DNA of 46,261 nt from Actinomycetota bacterium (GCA_020161795.1 JAIUOR010000004.1:1-46261); one strand, 5' to 3'. Shown: positions 24,515 through 32,151, counted from the first letter of the stretch. Notes: generated from the letters alone by a model not told the origin. Numbers and translations are program-made.

Positions 24515-24918
24515 GGCGCTGTCACCCGTTCCACGGGCAGCACCGCGTGCCCGCTCACCGTGGCCTGCCCGAAGTCGAAGAACATCGGGACCCGGCCGGT
24601 CACGGTCACCTTCACTCCCACTCCGGCCCGGTCGGTGCGCACCGTCACCTCGTTCAGCCCACCGCTGGAGGCGATCGCCAACGCCGCCTGCCTCGCCGCG
24701 TCCGCGGCGGCACCGGTAGCCCTCAGATCGGCGGCCGTGGCAGCGGCCTGCGCGGCCACCGAACGACCGTGCAGCCACACCCCGGTCTGAACCAGGCCGA
24801 GCACCATCGCCAACAGGGTGGGCAGCACCAGAGCCCACTGCGTCGATTCGGACAAACCTCGTTCGTCCTTCGCCCGCGGCAGGGCGACAAGAACTCTGGC
24901 CACGCGATGGGTGAGCAT
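24511..24918 (-). CDS. tadE: TadE-like pseudopilin
   Basis: This 135-residue TadE-family protein has a short basic leader (MLTHRVARVLVALPRAKDERG), then LSESTQWALVLPTLLAMVLGLVQTGVWLHGRSVAAQAAATAADL, the N-terminal hydrophobic helix. The region before the helix resembles that of the Flp protein upstream (DE-x-GLS-x-ST). Its C-terminal part is a small beta domain with few charged residues. The ATG at 24918 follows AGGAGAGTG. The upstream in-frame sequence is the repeated promoter-leader and is not coding. It overlaps the next pilin gene, so these form one transcription unit with the LysM gene. Confidence 0.88.
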   Translation of the reverse strand: MLTHRVARVLVALPRAKDERGLSESTQWALVLPTLLAMVLGLVQTGVWLHGRSVAAQAAATAADLRATGAAADAARQAALAIASSGGLNEVTVRTDRAGVGVKVTVTGRVPMFFDFGQATVSGHAVLPVERVTAP

Positions 24919-24957
24919 CGCACTCTCCTTCGACCGGACCCTGGCTGGAGAAACCTG

Positions 24958-25040
24958 GGGTGGGTTCGGAGTCCGGTAACTGCGGACTCTACGAGCCGAT
25001 TCCCGCGGTGGAAAGAGGTGCCAGCAGATCTGTGGATAAC
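24958..25040 (-). promoter_or_regulatory. Tad-type upstream regulatory region, copy 1 (tadE)
   Basis: On the minus strand GTTATCCACAGAT lies at 25028-25040 and TAGAGT, a TANNNT -10-like hexamer, at 24986-24991. Between this hexamer and the start codon lies CGAACCCACCCC. The 39 bp at 24958-24996 match copy 2 at 35 positions. The box-to-start distance is 110 bp, and the surrounding intergenic region 24919-25129 holds no gene. Confidence 0.7.
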
Positions 25041-25129
25041 TTCGCGTCTGTGCACCGGGCAACGCCTCCGTCGGAAGCGTCGTCCCGGGAGCTGTGATCG
25101 AGAACCCAGCGAGCTGGTCCTCGGCAGGC

Positions 25130-26362
25130 TCAATCCAGGTTCGGCCAGCTACCCGTCAGGTACGCCTCCACAGCCCGGTGGCGGAACGTGTACAGAGTGC
25201 CGCGTCCGATGATTCCTCGGACGGTGTCGAGACGCTGCGATGTCGGGCCGGCGTCGGTGGCCTTCACGTACCCGGCCTTCTTGGCGATTCGAGTGAGCGA
25301 GCGCTCGTGCGCGGGGAGTTCTGCCATCGCCTGCACGAACTCACTCTCGCGCTTGGGCAATCGGGCGAGGATCCGTTCGACATGCGCGATCGCTTCCGAT
25401 CGCGCCGTCCGCCACCCATTCAGGACGTGCTCGCGCGTGATCGTGTCACCGGTGCCGGCGTACCACGCCCGTTCCCCAGCCAGCTGGAACAGGAACGGCT
25501 CGCCGCGACAGAGCTCGACGACTGCGGCAGCGGCATCCGGCTCCATCCGAATGCGACCCACACCGCCGTTGCCGTCGGGCACCTCCCAGCCACTGAGCAC
25601 GAAGACCTGCAGAGCGGCCTCGATGTCGTCGTCGTCAAGGGCGGTGAGCGTGGTCGTCTTGAAGCGGCGCGCAAAAGTCGCGCCCTTGCGCGCTCCCGCC
25701 ATGTCCTCGAAGTCGGGCAGGCCCGTGAGGTAGACCGCCAGGGGCAGCGAACGGTTCAGACGAGCGCCGCCGGGAACGGTGACGCTCTCTTCGTGGGTGA
25801 GGGCGTCACCAAGGGCGATCAGCAACTGGGAGAGCGCACTTTCGTCGGTGATGTTCTGCACCTCGTCGATGTGGATCAGTGCGACATTGCCACGCACGAT
25901 CGCAGCGCGTCCCACTTCCACGAGCAGTCCGCTCAGGACCGTGTACGGCTCCGGCCCATCCTTCTTGTGCAGCGTGAGGGAGATGCCGCTCGCCGCAACG
26001 GCCTGCACCCTTGCGAGCGTCTCCGCGATCCGTTTCTCGCGTGAGGAGGGCAGGCCCGCTTCGTCGGCGAGCCTCAGGATCGCGCTCGCCACCAGCTTCA
26101 GCGGGTCCGCCCCCGATGGGATGCGCAGTTGAGGGGTCACCCAATCTCCGGTGGCCGCCGCCTCCTGCGCGATGCGTCGCACCAGAGAGGACTTTCCAAG
26201 ACCGGGCTCACCGAGGACGGTTCGACCCCGCTCGGGCAGACCCGCGAGGCGGCGGGGTCGAATCACGTCCCGCCAGTCGCTGAGCTGCTCGGTACGACCA
26301 GCCCAGATATCGGGCACGGTGTCCGAGCCAGGACTGAACGGGTTGTCAAGTGCGCTACGCAT
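25130..26362 (-). CDS. AAA+ ATPase, Orc1/Cdc6- or AAA_16-like, with C-terminal winged helix
   Basis: The 410-residue ATPase has Walker A GEPGLGKSSLVRRIA (51-65) and Walker B ALIHIDEVQ (161-169), a sensor-like TGLPDFED segment and a C-terminal region (about 335-400) resembling a winged helix (RIAKKAGYVKATDAGPTSQRLDTVRGIIGRG, FRHRAVEAYL). This is close to the AAA_16/Orc1-like ATPases found with mobile or defence loci. It is not a normal Tad component, yet it sits between flp and tadE. The ATG at 26362 has no clear Shine-Dalgarno sequence, and its 5' region holds the palindrome TATCGCGATA. It appears to be its own transcription unit, and an acquired gene is likely. Confidence 0.8.
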   Translation of the reverse strand: MRSALDNPFSPGSDTVPDIWAGRTEQLSDWRDVIRPRRLAGLPERGRTVLGEPGLGKSSLVRRIAQEAAATGDWVTPQLRIPSGADPLKLVASAILRLADEAGLPSSREKRIAETLARVQAVAASGISLTLHKKDGPEPYTVLSGLLVEVGRAAIVRGNVALIHIDEVQNITDESALSQLLIALGDALTHEESVTVPGGARLNRSLPLAVYLTGLPDFEDMAGARKGATFARRFKTTTLTALDDDDIEAALQVFVLSGWEVPDGNGGVGRIRMEPDAAAAVVELCRGEPFLFQLAGERAWYAGTGDTITREHVLNGWRTARSEAIAHVERILARLPKRESEFVQAMAELPAHERSLTRIAKKAGYVKATDAGPTSQRLDTVRGIIGRGTLYTFRHRAVEAYLTGSWPNLD

Positions 26363-26373
26363 GACGATAACTT

Positions 26374-26383
26374 TATCGCGATA
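26374..26383 (-). promoter_or_regulatory. Palindromic site TATCGCGATA in the ATPase promoter
   Basis: The perfect 10-bp palindrome is 12 bp upstream of the ATPase start, inside an AT-rich patch that also contains TACTAT, a possible -10 element. A repressor-binding role, perhaps autoregulatory, is inferred. The remaining 26402-26495 is uninformative. Confidence 0.4.
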
Positions 26384-26495
26384 GTAGTGCGTTGATAAAC
26401 TTACCAGGGTTCCGCACGACCAACTCGGGCTCGTGCGCAACCGGTGAGTGGGTCATCCCGTGCCCATCGGGTGGGCTCTGCGAGCCCTCGCTCGT

Positions 26496-26675
26496 TCACG
26501 GCTGGGGCAGTTTCGCCTGCACATAGAGCGTGATCGCCGTGATCACGCCGACCGCGATGGTCACGGCGCCGGCGAGCAGGATCGCGTTCTCAGTCGACTG
26601 GCTCAGACCGGCCTCGTCGCGTCTTGGCGCGGGCGAGGCCAACGCGCCAATCAGACGATGGAGGAACTTACGCAT
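26496..26675 (-). CDS. flp: Flp-like pilin, 59 residues
   Basis: Short pilin of the Flp/Fap type: a basic leader (MRKFLHRLIGALASPAPRRDEAG), then LSQSTENAILLAGAVTIAVGVITAITLYVQAKL, one hydrophobic helix ending soon after. The canonical Flp cleavage motif has Gly then XXXXEY; here Glu follows one position later (LSQSTEN), so the exact cleavage site is uncertain. It would form the main pilus subunit, processed by a prepilin peptidase not seen in this window. The ATG at 26675 follows GAGGAGAGTG. It is separated from tadC by a regulatory region, so it is probably transcribed from its own promoter. Confidence 0.85.
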   Translation of the reverse strand: MRKFLHRLIGALASPAPRRDEAGLSQSTENAILLAGAVTIAVGVITAITLYVQAKLPQP

Positions 26676-26716
26676 GACACTCTCCTCGATCACCGGACAC
26701 TGGCAGGAGACACCCG

Positions 26717-26800
26717 GGGTGGGTTCGACGTCCGATAACCGCGGACTCTACGAGCACGGCCCCAGCCGTGGGAAGAGATGCTGGAAAATCTGTGGATAAC
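26717..26800 (-). promoter_or_regulatory. Tad-type upstream regulatory region, copy 2 (flp)
   Basis: GTTATCCACAGAT lies at 26788-26800 on the minus strand, TAGAGT at 26745-26750, and CGAACCCACCCC before the start codon, arranged as in copies 1 and 3. The box is 113 bp from the flp start. The spacer 26676-26894 holds no other feature I can support. Confidence 0.7.
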
Positions 26801-26894
26801 TTCCCATCTACAGACCGCGGTGGGCTTTGCTGGTGGAGGCGAACGTTTCGCCGGCCCAAGCGACCATCTTTGCTGTTGTCTGCGTACAGCCCGC

Positions 26895-27764
26895 TCAGCC
26901 ACTGAGGAGTCTGAGGAGGGGTGGGACGAGGAAGAACAGGCCGAACAGCAGGGTGGGAACGACCATCAGGATTCCCATGCGTTCGGAGACTTCAGTCGCG
27001 TGCAGCTTCATTCCTGTCACGTGCGCGTCGCGGAGTTCCCGGACGCGGGCCCGCAAGGCGCTCGACAGCGCGGCACCGGCCTCGTCCAGGCGCATCACAT
27101 TGGCGACATCGGTCAGCGCCGGCAGCTCCAGTTCGGCGCCCAGCCGCTGCAGTTCGCCGTAGGGAGCGCGCTGCTCCAGGCGGGCTCGCTCCAGCGCGTC
27201 CGCGATCGCGCGGAAGACCGCGACCTGCGACACCGATGCCGCCGCCCAGAGCGCCTGGGTTCCGGATCGGTTGGCCAGGCGTTCCAGGGTGACCAGATCG
27301 AAGAAGGTGAGCAGGGCCTCGGTCGCGTCCTGCGTCACCGCGACATCCTGCTTCCGCAGCCACAGGTCGGGCGCGAAGAAGCCGAGCACCCCACCGGCGA
27401 CGGCGAGAACGGCGGGCAGCGGCGCCGCCGCTCCGAAGAGCCATACCAGCCACCCGCCGAACAAGGCGGGAAGCACCGCTCCGAGGAGGGCACCGATTGC
27501 CTTGTGAGCGAGGTGGCGGTCGACGCTGGAGCCCGTCATACGGAGCCGGCGGCGGTTTCCCTCACCGATCCGCAGACCGCTGTTCCGTCGCATCCAGCTG
27601 CCCAGACCACTGACACCCGGTTGCTCGGCGACCTCCTCGACCCGCCGGCCGTCGAGCAGGTCGAAGGCATCGCTCAGCCGAGGGTGTGGCGGCATCCGGA
27701 CCAGCGCGAGCGATCCGATGCCCACGACGAGCAGGCATCCGACCAGGGCCGCGAACACGGTCAT
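26895..27764 (-). CDS. tadC: Type II secretion F-domain protein, TadC-like
   Basis: The 289-residue inner-membrane platform protein starts with a membrane helix (MTVFAALVGCLLVVGIGSLALV). A second pair of hydrophobic segments (about 90-135) precedes the T2SSF domain, FDLVTLERLANRSGTQALWAAAS...AIADALERARLEQRAPYGELQRLGAEL, and a final helix, MGILMVVPTLLFGLFFLVPPLLRLL. It partners TadB to form the base of the pilus machine around the TadA ATPase. The ATG at 27764 overlaps the tadB stop as ATGA. Confidence 0.9.
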   Translation of the reverse strand: MTVFAALVGCLLVVGIGSLALVRMPPHPRLSDAFDLLDGRRVEEVAEQPGVSGLGSWMRRNSGLRIGEGNRRRLRMTGSSVDRHLAHKAIGALLGAVLPALFGGWLVWLFGAAAPLPAVLAVAGGVLGFFAPDLWLRKQDVAVTQDATEALLTFFDLVTLERLANRSGTQALWAAASVSQVAVFRAIADALERARLEQRAPYGELQRLGAELELPALTDVANVMRLDEAGAALSSALRARVRELRDAHVTGMKLHATEVSERMGILMVVPTLLFGLFFLVPPLLRLLSG

Positions 27765-28615
27765 GGCGCCTGCCTCTGCAGGATTCGCTGCCGGGCCCGG
27801 GGAACCGCCATCCGCCGTAGCCACAGCAGGGAGCCGAGGTACGCCGCGATCAGCGCCGTGAGGATCACCTGGCCCGCGGGGGTGCGGTAGGGCTCGAAGA
27901 AGCCTCCGCTGAACAGCATCGCCGCACCCAGCACGACGAGCGTGATGCTGGTGACCTGCCGCACCACGATGCGCGGCTTGGCCCGTTCGGTCTCGATCTC
28001 ACGCAGCGCACGGACCCGATCACCGATCGCGTCGGCGAGCGCGACGAGCGTGGCGTGGCCGCCGGTGCCACCGCGCTCGGCAGCGAGCGCCAGGGCTGCG
28101 ATCACGGCATCGGCGTCGGCGCTGTCGAGCTCATCGGCCATCGCATACAGCGCCTGTTGCAGGGTCCACCGATCGTCGAGCCGCTGCACCAGGAGCCGCA
28201 GCGGGTCCGCCAGCGGCTCCGGCGCCTGCCGGACGGAGGCCCGGACCGCATCTGAGATGGATCGGCCGGTCGGCAGGATCGCCGCCAGCCCCCGTACCCA
28301 CCGATCCAGCGCCGTCAGCAGTTCCAGCTGACGATCCGTGGGCTTGCCGAGCAGGTAGGGAACGGCGAGGCCGAGCGCCGGTCCCAGCGCGACGAGCAGC
28401 GTCCAGCCGCTCACGGCCGCGGCCACCGCGCCGGCCGCCAGCCACCCGGTGAACGCGATCACCCGTCGTGAGCCGAAGCGTCCGAGCAGGGTCGATCGCA
28501 CCCCGCGCAGCACCGGTCGCCGCGGAGCCGACGATCGTGGCCGCCATCCCAGGGCGATCAGCCCGACGCCACCGACGACCAGCAGCCCGCAGCCGGCGGC
28601 CAGGAGCGCGCTCAC
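27761..28615 (-). CDS. tadB: Type II secretion F-domain protein, TadB-like
   Basis: The 284-residue platform protein has N-terminal helices (SALLAAGCGLLVVGGVGLIALGW; FTGWLAAGAVAAAVSGWTLLVALGPALGLAVPYLLG), a cytoplasmic T2SSF domain (TALDRWVRGLAAILPTGRSISDAV...LADALGD-like LADAIGDRVRALREIETERAKPRIV) and two C-terminal helices. It is translationally coupled to both neighbours by ATGA overlaps. Confidence 0.9.
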   Translation of the reverse strand: MSALLAAGCGLLVVGGVGLIALGWRPRSSAPRRPVLRGVRSTLLGRFGSRRVIAFTGWLAAGAVAAAVSGWTLLVALGPALGLAVPYLLGKPTDRQLELLTALDRWVRGLAAILPTGRSISDAVRASVRQAPEPLADPLRLLVQRLDDRWTLQQALYAMADELDSADADAVIAALALAAERGGTGGHATLVALADAIGDRVRALREIETERAKPRIVVRQVTSITLVVLGAAMLFSGGFFEPYRTPAGQVILTALIAAYLGSLLWLRRMAVPRARQRILQRQAP

Positions 28616-30033
28616 GACGACCGCCAGCCGGCGGCGAATGGGGCGAGTTCCGCCATCAGGCCGGGATCCGGGGTGTAGCTGGGCCCTCCGGAGTCGGGCT
28701 CGGCGCGATAGACCAGATGCGTGACCGGCCGTCCGGCTTCGATGCCGCCAGTGAGCTGACGGACCTCGGACACCACCCGGGTACGGAGACCTCCGCGCCA
28801 GGTGTCGTCGATCAGGCGGACGTGCACAAGCAGGTGGAGGTGGTGGGCGATCTGCCGATACGCCTCCTCGATGCTCAGCACGCCGCCCTGCGCGACGCGG
28901 GACGCGAGCCGGTCGATCGTGGAGGCCGCCGAGTGGGAGTGGGTGGTGCTCATCGTGCCGCCGATGGCGGTCATCGCCTCGAACATCGCGCCCGCCTCGC
29001 CGCCGCGTACCTCGCCCACCACCAGCCGGGAGAGATTCTGCCGCAGCGCCTCGGGGATGAGGTCGGCCACGGTGTACTCACCCAGCCGGCGGCCGTCCTG
29101 GATCTCGCCCATTCCCACCCGTGACTGCAGCGCCAGGATGTTGCCGCGGCCGGGCTGCAGATGGGTGAGCAACTCGTAGTCGGTCTCCAGGGTGCCGAAC
29201 CGCTCATTGGCGGGAATCGAAGCCAGCAGGGCCCGCAACAACGTGGTCTTCCCGGCGCCCTGGTCGCCGGAGATGACGATCGACTTCTTCGCCAGCACGG
29301 CCGCGTGCAGCAGGCGCGCCAACTCCTCGGTCAGCATGCCGCCGTCCGCCAGCTCAGCCAGTGTCACCTGCACGAGAGTGTGCTGCCGGATCGTGATCGA
29401 CGGGCGGTAGCTCAGGCCGAACCCGATCGCGTGCAGCCGGAACCGATCGCCCAACGCCAGCGTCATCGTCGGGTGCGCGTCGTCGAAGGGACGCGAGGGG
29501 CTCACCGACTCACCGAGGAAGCGGATCGCCTCGACCAGTTCCTCGTCGCTGTCGGCGACCGGCGGATGCTGCTCGCGGCGGCCGTCGCCGTACTGGACGA
29601 CCACCGACTCGCAACCGTGGATCTCGATGTTCTCGGCATCGGCGATCTCGAACAGCGGCTGGAGCCGACCGTAGCCGAAGATCGCGTTCTCCAGCGCCAG
29701 GGCGTAGGCCTGCTCGGTCTCCACCGGCCACAGCGCCCGGCCACCCGCGGCGAGCCGCTGGGCGTGCTCGGCGACCACCGTCCGCACCAACGAACGGCCG
29801 AGCAGGCGGCGATCGAGCGGCGAGAGCGGTGCGCTGTCGGTTTCCGCGAGTTCCGCGAGCCGCCGGGTGATCCGGTCGGACGCGGTGCGGCGCAGCCCGA
29901 CCACCACCGCCCAGTCAACGCCGGGTGTGACCGCGGTCGCCAACGACGGCACGGCCATGACCTGCTCCGCAGTGAAGAGCGAACTCGGTGCGTCGACGGG
30001 ATTGATCAGCGCGACCTCGGCGAGCGGCCTCAT
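28612..30033 (-). CDS. tadA: Tad secretion ATPase TadA/CpaF
   Basis: The 473-residue hexameric ATPase powers Flp pilus assembly at the inner membrane. An N-terminal domain (residues 1-~240) leads into the RecA-like core: Walker A GDQGAGKT (256-263), an Asp box around TLETDYEL, and Walker B LSRLVVGEVRGGEA (334-347), followed by a His box in STTHSHSAASTIDRLASRV. It is a full-length CpaF-type protein. The start at 30033 overlaps the tadZ stop. Confidence 0.95.
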   Translation of the reverse strand: MRPLAEVALINPVDAPSSLFTAEQVMAVPSLATAVTPGVDWAVVVGLRRTASDRITRRLAELAETDSAPLSPLDRRLLGRSLVRTVVAEHAQRLAAGGRALWPVETEQAYALALENAIFGYGRLQPLFEIADAENIEIHGCESVVVQYGDGRREQHPPVADSDEELVEAIRFLGESVSPSRPFDDAHPTMTLALGDRFRLHAIGFGLSYRPSITIRQHTLVQVTLAELADGGMLTEELARLLHAAVLAKKSIVISGDQGAGKTTLLRALLASIPANERFGTLETDYELLTHLQPGRGNILALQSRVGMGEIQDGRRLGEYTVADLIPEALRQNLSRLVVGEVRGGEAGAMFEAMTAIGGTMSTTHSHSAASTIDRLASRVAQGGVLSIEEAYRQIAHHLHLLVHVRLIDDTWRGGLRTRVVSEVRQLTGGIEAGRPVTHLVYRAEPDSGGPSYTPDPGLMAELAPFAAGWRSS

Positions 30034-30791
30034 CGCGGCACCCCGATCTCCACCCTGCGCTGCTCCAGCCGGGCCATCAGCGATGCCGCCGACTTCCGGA
30101 TGCTGCGAAGGTAGCCGCCGGCGCGGAATCGGCGATTCGCCGGATCCCCGTGCGACCAGATCCGCGCGTCACGAGGTGCCCAGGCGATCGGCTCCTCGAT
30201 CGGTATCTCGAACTGCCTGGCGATCTCGCCTTCGGTGTACGGCCGTCCCGGGCCGATCACCAACAGACTGAGCCGCTGCGAGGGCGCGGCGTCGATCAGC
30301 CCTGGCAGGTGGATCCGCAACGTCACCAGATCGACCAGGCTGCTCCCGGTGACGACCAGGATCGCATCGGCCGCCTCGAGCAGCGCGGGCGGCAGGCCTC
30401 GACCGGACACGCGCCCCGCGTCCACCACGACGTCGGACGCGCAACCCTTAATGGCGGTCATGAACTCCGGCCAGACCGGAGCGAAGAGCTCGGCCATTCC
30501 GGGGTTGGCGAACCCCGGTAGGAACCGTCGTTCGGGGGCGTCGGGCAGCTCCAGCAATGCGGCCTCGAGGGCTGCGTACAGGGGCCGGCGCTCCCGGTGG
30601 GCAGCCAGCATCGCCCACAACCCCCTACCGTACGGGTCGGCACCCTGCAGATAGCCGGCCAGCACCGACTGCGAGGGGTGCGGATCGGCGTCGACCAGGA
30701 TGGCGGGCTTTGGCCAGGCCAGGGTCAGGCCGAGGGCGGTCGTCGTGACCCCGGGAGCGTGCCCGGCGCTGGTGAGGACGATCGTGCTCAT
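30030..30791 (-). CDS. tadZ: TadZ/CpaE-like ParA/MinD-family protein with degenerate P-loop
   Basis: The 253-residue protein has the MinD/ParA fold order: STIVLTSAGHAPGVTTTALGLTLAWP, then ILVDADPHPSQSVL, then VVVDAGRVSGRGL and AILVVTGSSLVDLVTLRIHLPGL. The deviant Walker A lacks both signature lysines; where MinD has GGxGKTT, residues 10-17 read GHAPGVTT. TadZ proteins mark where the pilus apparatus is built, and non-canonical P-loops occur in this family. Nucleotide binding may be weak. It overlaps the SAF gene by ATGA. Confidence 0.85.
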   Translation of the reverse strand: MSTIVLTSAGHAPGVTTTALGLTLAWPKPAILVDADPHPSQSVLAGYLQGADPYGRGLWAMLAAHRERRPLYAALEAALLELPDAPERRFLPGFANPGMAELFAPVWPEFMTAIKGCASDVVVDAGRVSGRGLPPALLEAADAILVVTGSSLVDLVTLRIHLPGLIDAAPSQRLSLLVIGPGRPYTEGEIARQFEIPIEEPIAWAPRDARIWSHGDPANRRFRAGGYLRSIRKSAASLMARLEQRRVEIGVPR

Positions 30792-31414
30792 CGCGCTGAC
30801 CCCGGTTCCCGCACCACCACCAGCTGGTCGGCCGCGGCCAGTCTCGCCACGTACTCGGCGTGCTCGCGCGGCACATCGACGTCCAGCAGGACGGAGCCGT
30901 CCGGCTGCTCCGGCCCGGTGAACGACACCCGCGCCAGCACGCTCGCCCCGGTCGGCGGTTCGGACCCGTCCCGCGAGACCGCGACCAGCAGCACCTCTGT
31001 TCCCGCCGGCAGCTCCCCTGCCGGGATCCGTCCCGGCGCCAGGCGCAGCCCGAGCTGCGACCTGCCCGCCTCGACGATCGGCTCGCCGTAGGAGCGCGGG
31101 GTCAGCAGCGATCCCGCCGCCAGATCGAGGTGCGCCGTCCTTCCCACCACCTGATCGAAGAGATCCGCCGAGACGGTCGTGAGGCCTGGGACGGCAGGTA
31201 CCGCGATCACGTCCAGATCCTCGGCGGCGATGATCTGATCGCGGTGCACCGTTCGGGTCACGGCGATCACCGAGGCGACGTCGGTGACCGCCGAGTAGAG
31301 CCACATCGCGCCCAGCCCACCCAGGCAGATCGCGAGCACGCCGATCGCGATCAGGCGGAGATCCCGCCTGGGACGCACCCGGGGAGCCCGGGCGTCGGTC
31401 ATGGGTTCGGCCAT
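30788..31414 (-). CDS. cpaB: SAF-domain protein, CpaB/RcpC-like, first gene of the Tad operon
   Basis: The 208-residue protein has one N-terminal transmembrane helix (LRLIAIGVLAICLGGLGAMWLYSAV, about 20-44), then an external SAF domain that resembles CpaB (VTRTVHRDQIIAAEDLDVIAVP, LDLAAGSLLTPRSY, RLAPGRIPAGELPAGTEVLLVAVS). CpaB/RcpC is the periplasmic or cell-wall part of Flp systems. The start at 31414 has GAGGCGAAC upstream; an in-frame ATG at 31402 is a minor alternative. It is the first gene of an operon in which every junction through tadC is an ATGA overlap. Confidence 0.85.
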   Translation of the reverse strand: MAEPMTDARAPRVRPRRDLRLIAIGVLAICLGGLGAMWLYSAVTDVASVIAVTRTVHRDQIIAAEDLDVIAVPAVPGLTTVSADLFDQVVGRTAHLDLAAGSLLTPRSYGEPIVEAGRSQLGLRLAPGRIPAGELPAGTEVLLVAVSRDGSEPPTGASVLARVSFTGPEQPDGSVLLDVDVPREHAEYVARLAAADQLVVVREPGSAR

Positions 31415-31450
31415 GTCGGTTCGCCTCGCTCACCGGCCGGTGGCGAAACC

Positions 31451-31541
31451 CGTGGGGGTGGGTAAGGTCCGTGGCCGGTGCGGAGAATCTAGAGCGCTCG
31501 GGACGTGCCTGCCCAGCCCTAACGACGAATCTGTGGATAAC
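31451..31541 (-). promoter_or_regulatory. Tad-type upstream regulatory region, copy 3 (SAF-tadZABC operon)
   Basis: GTTATCCACAGAT lies at 31529-31541 on the minus strand, TAGATT at 31486-31491 and ACCCACCCCC further toward the start. The architecture matches copies 1 and 2 although the rest has diverged. The box is 115 bp from the start codon. Confidence 0.65.
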
Positions 31542-31562
31542 TCGGCCGGTTATCCACAGATT
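31528..31562. promoter_or_regulatory. Perfect 14-bp palindrome containing two DnaA-type boxes
   Basis: AATCTGTGGATAAC (31528-31541) and GTTATCCACAGATT (31549-31562) are exact reverse complements with a 7-bp centre. Each arm contains TTATCCACA, the E. coli DnaA consensus. It lies between the divergent tad operon and cobU, 41 bp from the cobU start. It is a probable protein-binding site, but the protein is not identified. Confidence 0.7.
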
Positions 31563-31602
31563 CCACGTGATTGAGCCCAGATCGGCGCAGTATCGTTCCG
31601 GC

Positions 31603-32151
31603 ATGGCCCATGTTCTGGTGACCGGAGGGGTTCGCAGCGGCAAGTCCCGCTATGCCGAGCGGTTTCTCGCTGCCGCGGACGCGGTCGCCTACGTCACGCC
31701 GGGGTATCCCGCGGATCCGAACCAGGATCCGGAGTGGGCTTCCCGGGTGATGGCCCACCGACAGCGGCGGCCGGCCCACTGGCGCACCGACGAGACCCTG
31801 GAGCTCGCCCGCGCCGTCGACGCGGCCCACACCCCGGTGCTGATCGACTGCCTGGGCACCTGGGTCACCCGGCTGCTGGACGGCTGGCAGGCCTGGGACG
31901 CGCCCGCCGCGGAATGGCAGCCGCGCCTGGACGGGGAGGTCGCCGCGCTCACGGCGGCGGTGGCCAGGGCACGGGTCGACATCGTGATGGTGACGAACGA
32001 GGTCGGCTGGGGCGTGGTCTCGGAGCATCGCTCCGGACGGATCTTCGCCGATCAGCTGGGCCGGGTGAACCAGGCCGTCGCGGCGGTCTGCGACGAGGTG
32101 GTGCTGATGGTGGCCGGACGACCGCTTCGGCTGCCGCTCAGCTCAGGCTGA
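31603..32151 (+). CDS. cobU: Adenosylcobinamide kinase / adenosylcobinamide-phosphate guanylyltransferase
   Basis: CobU phosphorylates adenosylcobinamide and transfers GMP to it, in the nucleotide-loop assembly of vitamin B12. The 182-residue protein has the P-loop VTGGVRSGKSRYAE near residues 6-19, then YVTPGYP, HRQRRPAHWRT, IDCLGTWVTRLL and VTNEVGWGVVSEHRSGRIFADQLGRVNQ, all diagnostic. It reads toward cobS, and the two 3' ends overlap by 14 bp. No ribosome site is obvious near the ATG at 31603, so translation may be weak. Confidence 0.95.
   Translation: MAHVLVTGGVRSGKSRYAERFLAAADAVAYVTPGYPADPNQDPEWASRVMAHRQRRPAHWRTDETLELARAVDAAHTPVLIDCLGTWVTRLLDGWQAWDAPAAEWQPRLDGEVAALTAAVARARVDIVMVTNEVGWGVVSEHRSGRIFADQLGRVNQAVAAVCDEVVLMVAGRPLRLPLSSG

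Noticed and set aside
24919-25062. Upstream start for TadE at 25062
   Set aside because: The extra residues are encoded by the repeated promoter-leader that precedes flp as well, where the analogous extension would not be expected to be coding.
24919-31562. Replication origin suggested by the DnaA-type boxes
   Set aside because: Boxes are single and kilobases apart, each at a fixed distance from a Tad gene start. No dnaA, dnaN, gyrase or AT-rich unwinding region is present.
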